Assembly: GCA_910586245.1 (NCBI GenBank)
Contig: CAJUFY010000001.1
Span: forward strand, 186,001-250,000
Direction of reading: 5' to 3'
Source of the DNA: an uncultured Christensenella sp.
GTDB lineage: Bacteria; Bacillota; Clostridia; Christensenellales; Borkfalkiaceae
Length of the DNA: 64,000 bases
The translations under genes were made by a program, and so were the position numbers. The notes under the pieces were generated by a model. That model did not search any database. It had not been told where the DNA came from and saw nothing but the letters and a program-made list of their open reading frames with translations. How positions within the stretch are numbered: the stretch's first letter is position 1; each line of letters starts with the position of its first letter. Positions 17,474 to 24,219 of this stretch are shown here, in pieces.

Positions 17474-17824
17474 TTACAGTTTCAAACCGATGACGTTCAC
17501 GTTTACGGTATCCACGATCATGCCCGTAAAGCGCTCCACCTTATACTTGACGGATTCTTTCAGCGATTCCGCCACCGCTTCGATGGAGACCCCGTATTTG
17601 ATTAAAACGGAGACGTCGATAAAGATTCGGTTTCCGGACGTTACGATTTTTACGCCCTTGCCTCCCGCGTCTTTTTTTAACAGTTCGGCGAGCGTATCCG
17701 TAAAACGGCGCGCAACGGTATCCACGATGCCATAGCTTTCCATCGCGGCCTGAGATGCGACTTTGGCGATTGCCAAATCGGATATGGAAATTTTTCCGTA
17801 CGCGTTAGACGTGCTTACAGACAT
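17474..17824 (-). CDS. Asp23/Gls24 family envelope stress protein (YloU)
   Basis: The 116-residue member of the Asp23/Gls24 (DUF322) family opens with GKISISDLAIAKVASQAAMES and ends with VDTVNVNVIGLKL, both characteristic. It has no membrane segment, so membrane association would need a partner. It is co-transcribed with fakA as in most Firmicutes. It is preceded by AGGAG and a promoter at 17852-17880. The precise role of the family is unclear; in staphylococci Asp23 is linked to cell-wall stress. Confidence 0.93.
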   Translation of the reverse strand: MSVSTSNAYGKISISDLAIAKVASQAAMESYGIVDTVARRFTDTLAELLKKDAGGKGVKIVTSGNRIFIDVSVLIKYGVSIEAVAESLKESVKYKVERFTGMIVDTVNVNVIGLKL

Positions 17825-17851
17825 ACTGCTCTCCTGAACCTTTCATACCCT

Positions 17852-17880
17852 ATTCTACCCTATTATATCGCATTTTGCAA
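17852..17880 (-). promoter_or_regulatory. promoter of yloU-fakA
   Basis: TTGCAA (17880-17875), 17 bases, then TAGAAT (17857-17852). A second TATAAT at 17867-17862 lies ten bases upstream and could use a different -35. The two -10 candidates sit inside a short direct repeat of A-TAGGGTA. Confidence 0.6.
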
Positions 17881-17941
17881 GCATTATTGAAAAAAAATTC
17901 GGAAATCCCCGAAAATTTTCCAAAAAACAAGCCGTTTTTAA

Positions 17942-17970
17942 TTGCTTTTTTAACTCGATTTTGATATCAT
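17942..17970 (+). promoter_or_regulatory. promoter of rpmB
   Basis: TTGCTT (17942-17947), a 17-base spacer and TATCAT (17965-17970) precede the rpmB start by about 70 bases. GGAGG lies before the ATG. Confidence 0.6.
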
Positions 17971-18036
17971 AAATATCGGCTTGCGAATCTTTTTCGCGCG
18001 CTTCAAAATCAGAATTATCCCAGCGGAGGTAGAGAT

Positions 18037-18225
18037 ATGTCGAGAGTATGCAGTATCTGCGGTAAGGGTCAGACTTCGGGCAACAACGTAAGCCACTCCA
18101 ACCGTAAAACGAAGAGAGCGTTCAAGGCAAACGTGCAGAAGGTTTCCTATCTGCAGGAAGGCAAAGTCGTGAACGACTACGTATGCGCGAGATGCCTCAA
18201 AAGCGATAAAGTAGAACGCGTATAA
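18037..18225 (+). CDS. rpmB: 50S ribosomal protein L28
   Basis: The 62-residue L28 is a structural protein of the large ribosomal subunit. The N terminus MSRVCSICGKGQTSGNNVSH has the paired cysteines, and a second pair (CARCLKS) lies near the C terminus. Four cysteines in CxxC pairs indicate the zinc-binding form, so no zinc-independent replacement is implied. It is transcribed opposite to its neighbours, next to the yloU-yloV pair as in Bacillus, and ends in a strong terminator. Confidence 0.97.
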   Translation: MSRVCSICGKGQTSGNNVSHSNRKTKRAFKANVQKVSYLQEGKVVNDYVCARCLKSDKVERV

Positions 18226-18240
18226 TCAACTTTGTACCCT

Positions 18241-18276
18241 AAAAAGGGGTGCGGCAATCGCCGCACCCCTTTTTTC
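18241..18276. terminator. bidirectional terminator between rpmB and the dipeptidase gene
   Basis: AAAAAGGGGTGCGGC, loop AATC, GCCGCACCCCTTTTTT. The perfect stem has A/T runs on both sides, so it can end rpmB on the plus strand and the long priA operon on the minus strand. Confidence 0.95.
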
Positions 18277-19208
18277 TATCCGCAAACGGTTTGCAATACG
18301 CGCAAAAAGTTTCCCCGCGCAAACTTTTCGACGGCGGCGCTCCCGAATTCCCGCACGAGTTCGTCCAGAAATTTCGGCATATAAGCCGGATTTTTCAGAT
18401 AGGCGTTTTCGGGAATCCCGTCGAAATCGCTCCCCAGGGCAAGCGTTTCCGTTCCGCCCGCTTTGACGATCGCCCGCGCGTGCGCAAGCAAGCCCTCCCG
18501 CTGCCCCTCCTCCGAGCCGTCGGAAGACACGAAATCGGCGCAGAAATCCAACCCGACGACGCCCCCGCACCCCGCAAGCGTTTTGATCTGCGAATCGGTG
18601 AGATTGCGCGCGCAGGCGCAAACGGAATCCGCGCCCGAATGACTGGCGACGAAGGGAACGCGCCCCTCGTTTGTCTGCGCGACGTCGTAAAACAATTTAT
18701 CGCTCCCGTGCGAAACGTCTACGATCATGCCGAGCTTGCGCATATGCGCAACCGTTTCGAATCCGAACGGCGTCAGCCCCCGCGCGGTCTCGCGCGCCGT
18801 AAAGGGAACGCGTCCCGCACAGAGCCCTTCGTAATCGGGAAAATTCGGAAACCCGATTTCGTTGGGATGATTCCACGTGAGCGTCATCATGCGCACGCCG
18901 CGCGCGTACAGAGCGTCCAGTTTCGCAAGGCTTCCCTCGATCGCGCCGCCCTCCTCTACCGTGAGCATCGCGTTGACGCTCCCCTCGCAAAGGTCTGCGG
19001 CACGCAATATCTTGCGATAACCTTCGTGCTTGCACAGTGCGTCGAACCGATCGCACAGCGAAAGCGCGGAAGCAAATCTGCCCTCCCGCGCGGAAACGAA
19101 CGCGGCAAAGCACTGCAAAAAGCAACCGCCCGCCGTTAAATTTTCTTTCGTTACCTGCAAAACGCCCGTTTGCGTTAAGGCGTCGCAGTGGAGATCGCAA
19201 TATTTCAT
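18276..19208 (-). CDS. M19 family membrane-type dipeptidase
   Basis: The 310-residue zinc dipeptidase of the renal dipeptidase family cleaves dipeptides, often including D-residues. The start is placed at 19208 because MKYCDLHCDAL gives the expected N-terminal HxD zinc motif at once, and because this ATG overlaps the stop of the 22-residue SpoVM-like ORF as ATGA. It has no Shine-Dalgarno sequence of its own, so it depends on coupling. Other family motifs are MLTVEEGGAIEG, TWNHPNEIGF, VDVSHGSDKLFYDV, PFVASHSGAD and LGSDFDGIPEN. There is no signal peptide, so it should act in the cytoplasm. The gene lies where spoVM is normally followed directly by rpmB. Confidence 0.9.
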   Translation of the reverse strand: MKYCDLHCDALTQTGVLQVTKENLTAGGCFLQCFAAFVSAREGRFASALSLCDRFDALCKHEGYRKILRAADLCEGSVNAMLTVEEGGAIEGSLAKLDALYARGVRMMTLTWNHPNEIGFPNFPDYEGLCAGRVPFTARETARGLTPFGFETVAHMRKLGMIVDVSHGSDKLFYDVAQTNEGRVPFVASHSGADSVCACARNLTDSQIKTLAGCGGVVGLDFCADFVSSDGSEEGQREGLLAHARAIVKAGGTETLALGSDFDGIPENAYLKNPAYMPKFLDELVREFGSAAVEKFARGNFLRVLQTVCG

Positions 19209-19273
19209 TCGTGTTTCACAAACAGGCGCAGCACCAGTCTTACGACGTAAGGCGGCTTGATACAAACGATCAT
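19205..19273 (-). CDS. spoVM: SpoVM-like micro-protein (stage V sporulation protein M)
   Basis: A 22-codon ORF, MIVCIKPPYVVRLVLRLFVK plus HE, has a very strong AGGAGG five bases before its ATG. In Bacillus, SpoVM is a 26-residue amphipathic helix that recognises the curved forespore membrane and anchors the SpoIVA coat ATPase. Aligned with an offset of one to the Bacillus protein, the I-K-x-P segment (the Pro is essential there) and the later Arg (here R16) are kept. The length, the basic amphipathic pattern and the position right after thiN and before rpmB also agree. Its stop overlaps the dipeptidase start (ATGA). The sequence is short, so the assignment leans on gene order. A plain leader peptide is the alternative. 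Confidence 0.72.
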   Translation of the reverse strand: MIVCIKPPYVVRLVLRLFVKHE

Positions 19274-19282
19274 AGCTCCCTC

Positions 19283-19882
19283 CTAAATATCGTCGACGAA
19301 CACGAGCACCCGCTCCTTCGTTTCGATAAACGCTTCGTCTTCGAGCGCGACATTGGAAATCCCGCGCGTGGAACCGTACGTCAGATCGAGCGGATTGAGC
19401 GGATATTTGAGTCCCCCGCTCTGTATGATATGCGCGTTTCCGCCGAAAGGGGTAATGGATATCGTTTTCCCTTTGAACCCGTCCAGACGGATCATACCCG
19501 ACGCCGCGAAGATCTGCGCGTAATTCGTGCGCATGACGGCAAATACGCCCCTTGCGTGCGCCGCGCAGAGCAAATGCAGATTGCCCACGAAATGATCTTC
19601 TCTGCCGCCGCCCCCGCCGTATATTTCAACGTAATCCGCCCCCGCGCCGATTGCGCGGTACAGTGCAATTTCGCCGTCGGTATCATTCTTTTCGGAAGGA
19701 TAAATTTCGGCGGGCGGCGGGTCGGGCACAAGCGTAACCGAATCGAAATCGCCGAGATTTTCGTCGATCCGCACTTTGCCGTGCGCCCAGTCGTACGCGC
19801 CGTCGCAGCAGTATACGCGCGCGCCCTCCGCATCGATCTTCCCGCGATACGGTTCGCCGTTCAGTAAAATCACCGCCCTCAT
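19283..19882 (-). CDS. thiN: thiamine pyrophosphokinase
   Basis: The 199-residue enzyme transfers pyrophosphate from ATP to thiamine, making the cofactor TPP. YCCDGAYDWA and NLGDFDSV near residues 24-48 form the acidic substrate and metal site. DYVEIYGGGGGREDHFVGN near residue 80 is the conserved GGRxDH region. The C-terminal beta domain is present and normal in length. It overlaps rpe by four bases upstream, and its stop is embedded in the leader of the SpoVM-like ORF. The rpe-thiN-spoVM order is the same as in Bacillus. Confidence 0.93.
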   Translation of the reverse strand: MRAVILLNGEPYRGKIDAEGARVYCCDGAYDWAHGKVRIDENLGDFDSVTLVPDPPPAEIYPSEKNDTDGEIALYRAIGAGADYVEIYGGGGGREDHFVGNLHLLCAAHARGVFAVMRTNYAQIFAASGMIRLDGFKGKTISITPFGGNAHIIQSGGLKYPLNPLDLTYGSTRGISNVALEDEAFIETKERVLVFVDDI

Positions 19883-20535
19883 GCGCTGCGAAGCCTCGCA
19901 ATGGTTGCGCGCATATCGACCGCGCGGAACACCGTGCTGCCCGCCACGAGCACGTTTGCGCCCGCGGAGATAATTTCGCCCGCGTTTTCTTCCGTCACGC
20001 CGCCGTCCACTTGAATATCCAGCTCCTCCCTACCGTTTTTGATGCAGAACGCGCGTAGCTCTTCCAGCTTTTTCAGCGTTTCGGGAATGAATTTCTGACC
20101 GCCCCAACCAGGGTGGACGCTCATCACGAGAAGCATATCCGCCTCTTCCGCGCAGTCGAACAGCGCGCTGACGGGCGTTTCCGGATTGACGACCGCCGCG
20201 GCTTTCACGCCCAGCGATTTGATCGTCCTCATCGTTTTTACGAGGTTTTTCCCGCACGCTTCCGCATGGACGGAAATGAGATCGGCGCCCGCGGAAGCAA
20301 AATCTTCGAGATGCGTTTCGGGATGAAGCACCATCAGATGGCAGTCGAGCGGAAGCGGAGTATGCGGACGGATCTGTTTTACCATTTGCGCGCCGAACGT
20401 AATCGGCGGGACGAAATTCCCGTCCATGACGTCGCAATGAACGAGGTCGGCGCCGTTTTCGGTCAGTTTTCTTACGTTGTCCGCCATGTGCGCAAAGTCG
20501 CTCGCCAAAATGGAAGGCGCAATTTTAATTTTCAT
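19879..20535 (-). CDS. rpe: ribulose-phosphate 3-epimerase
   Basis: The 218-residue TIM-barrel enzyme of the pentose phosphate pathway interconverts ribulose 5-phosphate and xylulose 5-phosphate. Visible motifs include APSILASDFAHM, HCDVMDGNFVPPITFG (metal and catalytic Asp/His), LDCHLMVLHPE, VMSVHPGWGGQKFIPETL and IQVDGGVTEEN. Its start overlaps the rlmN stop and its stop overlaps thiN, each by four bases. The prpC-prkC-rsgA genes often found just upstream of rpe in Firmicutes are absent here. Confidence 0.97.
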   Translation of the reverse strand: MKIKIAPSILASDFAHMADNVRKLTENGADLVHCDVMDGNFVPPITFGAQMVKQIRPHTPLPLDCHLMVLHPETHLEDFASAGADLISVHAEACGKNLVKTMRTIKSLGVKAAAVVNPETPVSALFDCAEEADMLLVMSVHPGWGGQKFIPETLKKLEELRAFCIKNGREELDIQVDGGVTEENAGEIISAGANVLVAGSTVFRAVDMRATIARLRSA

Positions 20536-21584
20536 ACATTCTCATCCTCTCTTTTTTCCAGATAACGCGCGCGGAGCTGTCCGCACGCGCCCCCGATATC
20601 CGAGCCCATACTGCGGCGCAGGGTTGCGGAAATTCCGTTTTTTTCCAGTACGCCCAAAAAGCGGTACGCCTGTTTTTCGCTCACGGTTGCAAGCGATCGT
20701 TCTTTCACTTCGTTCAAACGGATCAGGTTGACGTGGCAAGGTCTGCCCTTCAAGAGCGCGGCAAGGGCAAGCGCGTGCGCCTCGTCGCAGTTCACACCGC
20801 CGATCAGGCTGTATTCGAAAAGATACCGCCGTCCCGTCCGTTGGAAATAGAGCGTCAGCGCTTCCAAAATTTCGGAAATTCGATAGCGGTATGCAATCGG
20901 CATGGTCATCCTGCGTTCCCCGTCGGTCACCGCGTGCAGGGAAACCGTAAGATTGAGCGGGATCCCCTCGTCCGCAAACCGTTTCATTTCGGGTACGAGC
21001 CCGCAGGTGGAAAGACTTACGTTGCGCGGGCTGATGCAGATTCCGCCCTCCGCCGTCAGATTGCGCAGAAATTTGACGACGTTATCGTAGTTATCGAAAG
21101 GTTCCCCGCTGCCCATGAGGACGACGTTGGTCACCTTTCTCTCTTTCGCGTTTCCGCCTTCGGCGCGGTTGACGACGAGAATTTGCGATAATATTTCTCC
21201 CGCCGTCAGATTGCGTTTGAGCCCGCCCAGCGTGGAAGCGCAGAATTTGCAGCCCATGCGGCAGCCGACCTGCGTGGAAACGCACTGCGTGTTTCCGTAT
21301 TGATAGCGCATGAGCACGCCCTCGACGAGATTGCCGTCGGCAAGCAGAAACAAAAATTTTTGCGTGCCGTCCCGCGAAGTAAACGTTTCGAGAATTTTCA
21401 CGGGCTCGTCCTCGAACCGCGCAAGCAGTTTTTCGCGGAAGGCGGAAGAAACGGGCAATTCCGAAATCCGCTTCCCCTGCATGAGCCCCGTGTAAATCTG
21501 ATCGGCGCGGAACCGTTTTTCGCCGTACGATGCGACGAGCGCGTCCAGTTCCGCGCGGGAATAATCCTGTAAAATTTCTTTCAT
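20532..21584 (-). CDS. rlmN: dual-specificity 23S rRNA/tRNA adenine-C2 methyltransferase RlmN
   Basis: The 350-residue radical-SAM enzyme methylates A2503 of 23S rRNA and A37 of some tRNAs. The iron-sulfur motif CRMGCKFC (CxxxCxxC) sits near residue 110. GSGEPFDNYDNVVKFL binds SAM, and the family-typical C-terminal GSDIGGACGQLRA contains the methyl-carrying Cys. The length is normal. It lies 37 bases downstream of rsmB and overlaps rpe by four bases. Confidence 0.96.
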   Translation of the reverse strand: MKEILQDYSRAELDALVASYGEKRFRADQIYTGLMQGKRISELPVSSAFREKLLARFEDEPVKILETFTSRDGTQKFLFLLADGNLVEGVLMRYQYGNTQCVSTQVGCRMGCKFCASTLGGLKRNLTAGEILSQILVVNRAEGGNAKERKVTNVVLMGSGEPFDNYDNVVKFLRNLTAEGGICISPRNVSLSTCGLVPEMKRFADEGIPLNLTVSLHAVTDGERRMTMPIAYRYRISEILEALTLYFQRTGRRYLFEYSLIGGVNCDEAHALALAALLKGRPCHVNLIRLNEVKERSLATVSEKQAYRFLGVLEKNGISATLRRSMGSDIGGACGQLRARYLEKREDENV

Positions 21585-21621
21585 GCGAGCCCCTTCCGCA
21601 CGTGGATTCCGAGCCGTTGTT

Positions 21622-22848
21622 TCATGCTTTTTTCCTCATACTGCAAACGTAAAATCCCGCGCCGTACGCGCGGTCGGGCAAAAATTGCAAACCGTACGCC
21701 GTCTTTTCGTGCGCGAGCGGCGAAGAAATTTCCTCCGCCGAAAATTCGGGGTGCGCCTTTAAAAACGCGCCCGTGATCAAATCGTTTTCCTCTTCGAACA
21801 CGGAACAGGTCGAATAGACGAGCTGTCCGCCCTCTTTCACGTAGCGCGAGCAATTGGAAAGAATTTCCGCCTGCACCTTCGTCAACGCGTTGAAATCGTC
21901 TTCCGTCTTGCGCAGCGGAAGGTCGGGATTTTCGGCAACGGTGCCCAGTCCCGAACAGGGTACGTCGCACAGCACGCCGTCGAACGCGCGTTCGAACGCG
22001 GGTATCGGCTGCGACGAGTCCGCCTGCATTGCGCGCACGTTGTCCGCCTCCATGCGCGAAGCGTAAGCGCGGATGAGCGCGACGCGGTGTTCGTGCAATT
22101 CGCAGGCAGTCACTTCGCCGCATTTTCCGGCGAGCAGTACGGACTTGCCGCCCGGCGCGGCACACGCGTCGAGCAGCTTTGCGCACGGACGAACCGCCGC
22201 GCAGATCGCAACGCTCCCCACCGACTGAAAGGTGTAATCCCCCGTGACGAAACCGTCGTCGCGGGTAAAATTCGGAAAAATAAACACGTTCTCGAAGGGC
22301 GTCGCTTCGTGCGGACGGGAAAGATAATTTTCGCTCCCGCGCGCAAAGCGCACCGTTACGCCGCGGCTCTTTGCGCCGAGAATTTCTTCCGCGCGCGCGC
22401 CGTACTGCGCCTTTAACTTTTTTACCGCAAACAGCGGAAAATTATACCTGACGGAAAGCCCTTCGTCGCCTGCGGGAAGGGTTACCTTTTGCGCGTCGAA
22501 CGCGCGCAGAAAGGCGTTTACGAATCCCGCCGTACCGCCCTTGCCCAACTTCTTGCACAGAGCGACCGCAGTGTCCGTAACCATATAGCGCGGTTTTTCC
22601 AGAAAGACGAGCCAGTAAAGGGAAATTTTGAGCAGAATCCGCACGCTCTGTTTGGGATTTTTGGGTGCAAAGGTACGAATGCACGCCGAAAGATATCCGT
22701 CGTTTTCGAGCACCCCGTACACCGTTTTTACGGTGCGCGCGCGGTTCAGCTCCTCGATCGGCGTATCGCTCAGCGCGATTTTCAGATGCGCGCCGTCCGC
22801 ATAAATTTTGGTCAGAATCCGATAGGGATCATAAAACGGGTTGGTCAA
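21622..22848 (-). CDS. rsmB: 16S rRNA cytosine-967 C5-methyltransferase RsmB
   Basis: The 408-residue protein has an N-terminal NusB-like RNA-binding domain (residues about 1-145) and a C-terminal SAM methyltransferase domain. DACAAPGGKS (residues about 229-238) binds SAM, CDVPCSGLGT holds the catalytic Cys of the PCSG motif and STCSVFEEEN holds the second conserved Cys. It overlaps the fmt 3' end by 20 bases, as in many Firmicutes. The RNA target is the standard one for the family. Confidence 0.94.
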   Translation of the reverse strand: MTNPFYDPYRILTKIYADGAHLKIALSDTPIEELNRARTVKTVYGVLENDGYLSACIRTFAPKNPKQSVRILLKISLYWLVFLEKPRYMVTDTAVALCKKLGKGGTAGFVNAFLRAFDAQKVTLPAGDEGLSVRYNFPLFAVKKLKAQYGARAEEILGAKSRGVTVRFARGSENYLSRPHEATPFENVFIFPNFTRDDGFVTGDYTFQSVGSVAICAAVRPCAKLLDACAAPGGKSVLLAGKCGEVTACELHEHRVALIRAYASRMEADNVRAMQADSSQPIPAFERAFDGVLCDVPCSGLGTVAENPDLPLRKTEDDFNALTKVQAEILSNCSRYVKEGGQLVYSTCSVFEEENDLITGAFLKAHPEFSAEEISSPLAHEKTAYGLQFLPDRAYGAGFYVCSMRKKA

Positions 22849-23746
22849 AACGCATGCCCTCGCGCAGTTTTCTTCCGTTCAAATAGTCGCGCGCGGACAT
22901 TCTTTTCCCACCCGCGGGCTGTAACTCGGTGATGCGCACCGCGCCCTTGCCGCACGCGACGACGAGCCCCGTCTTGGGCGCGCAGTCCAGCACGGTGCCG
23001 AAGGGCGCTTCCCCTTCGCAAACCTCGGCAAACAGAAAGTTGAGCGTCTGCCCGCTTACCGTCGCGAAGCCGAGGGGCGCGGGCGAAAGCCCGCGAATGA
23101 GGCGGCACACTTCCTCCGCCGATTTCGAAAAGTCGATTTGGGTATGCGCCGTTTTTTTACATACGAAGCCTTCCCCCTGTTTGACGAGCGAAACTTCCCC
23201 GCGGGAAATTTTATCCACCGCTTCCGCAATGAGCGCCGCGCCGAGTACGGAGAGCCGTTCGGTGAGCGAACCGCAGTTGTCGAACGGAAAAATTTCCGTT
23301 TCCTGACGCAGGAAAATATCCCCCGTATCCAGACCGACGTCCGTCTTCATAATCGTGACGCCCGTCGTTTCGCAGCCGTCGATGATCGCGCGCGCAATCG
23401 GCGCCGCGCCGCGATAAGCGGGCAGCAGGCTCGCGTGCACGTTCCAGACGCCGAGCGGAAAGCAACGCAGAATCTCTTCGGTCAAAATCTGTCCGTATGC
23501 GCAGGTGACCATGAGCGGCGCTTCCGCGGATCGCAGGCAGGAAACGTCCTCTTTGAGCCGCGCGGGCTGCAACACGGGAAGCCCCAACGCAAGCGCTTCC
23601 GCCTTGACGGGAGAAGGCGTGAATACGCCCTTCCTGCCCTGCGGTCTGTCCGGCTGGGTGAGTACGGTAATTTCGTGCCCCGCGGAGTGCAGCGCGCGCA
23701 GAGAGGGCACGGCAAACGCGGGCGTACCCGCAAAAATCAGCTTCAT
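22829..23746 (-). CDS. fmt: methionyl-tRNA formyltransferase
   Basis: The 305-residue enzyme formylates initiator Met-tRNA using 10-formyl-tetrahydrofolate. The start is set at 23746 because MKLIFAGTPAFAVPSLRAL is the family N terminus and its ATG shares one base with the def stop (TGATG). The formyl-folate-binding NVHASLLPAYRGAAPI (residues about 100-115, with catalytic Asn and His) and the downstream GVTIMKTDVGLDTGD are intact, followed by the C-terminal OB-like domain. It is paired with def, which removes the formyl group later. Confidence 0.96.
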   Translation of the reverse strand: MKLIFAGTPAFAVPSLRALHSAGHEITVLTQPDRPQGRKGVFTPSPVKAEALALGLPVLQPARLKEDVSCLRSAEAPLMVTCAYGQILTEEILRCFPLGVWNVHASLLPAYRGAAPIARAIIDGCETTGVTIMKTDVGLDTGDIFLRQETEIFPFDNCGSLTERLSVLGAALIAEAVDKISRGEVSLVKQGEGFVCKKTAHTQIDFSKSAEEVCRLIRGLSPAPLGFATVSGQTLNFLFAEVCEGEAPFGTVLDCAPKTGLVVACGKGAVRITELQPAGGKRMSARDYLNGRKLREGMRFDQPVL

Positions 23747-24201
23747 CAGTCTTCCTCGTCGCGAACGCCGTCCGCCTTGTCGATATATAAAATCCCGTCC
23801 AGATGATCGAGTTCGTGACAGACGGCACGCGCGAAGAATCCGCGCGCGACCAGCGAATAGCGGTCGCCCTTGCGGTCGTAAAAGATGACTTTCACTTTTT
23901 CGGGACGGCGCACGTTGCCCGCTTTGCCGCGCACCGAAAGACAGCCTTCCGCCCCGTACTGTTCCCCCTTCTGCCAGACGAAAACGGGATTGACGAGTTC
24001 GAAGTATCCTTCGGGAACGTCCACGCACACGGCGCGCAGCGGCACGCCCACCTGCGGCGCGGCAAGCCCCGCGCCTTCGGCTTTTTTGAGCGTTTCCTTC
24101 ATGTCGTCCAAAAGTTTTGCAAGCTCCCCGTCGAACCGATTCACGGGTTCGCAGCGTTTGCGCAGAACGGGATCGCCTACCTGCACGATTTCTCTGATCA
24201 T
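23746..24201 (-). CDS. def: peptide deformylase
   Basis: The 151-residue metalloenzyme removes the N-formyl group from new proteins. All three family motifs are visible: GAGLAAPQVG near residue 41, AEGCLSV near residue 83 with the metal-binding Cys, and CHELDHLDG near residue 128 with the two metal His and the catalytic Glu. It lies 18 bases downstream of priA and shares one base with fmt. Confidence 0.97.
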   Translation of the reverse strand: MIREIVQVGDPVLRKRCEPVNRFDGELAKLLDDMKETLKKAEGAGLAAPQVGVPLRAVCVDVPEGYFELVNPVFVWQKGEQYGAEGCLSVRGKAGNVRRPEKVKVIFYDRKGDRYSLVARGFFARAVCHELDHLDGILYIDKADGVRDEED

Positions 24202-24219
24202 ATTGACTCCTGTTTCATT

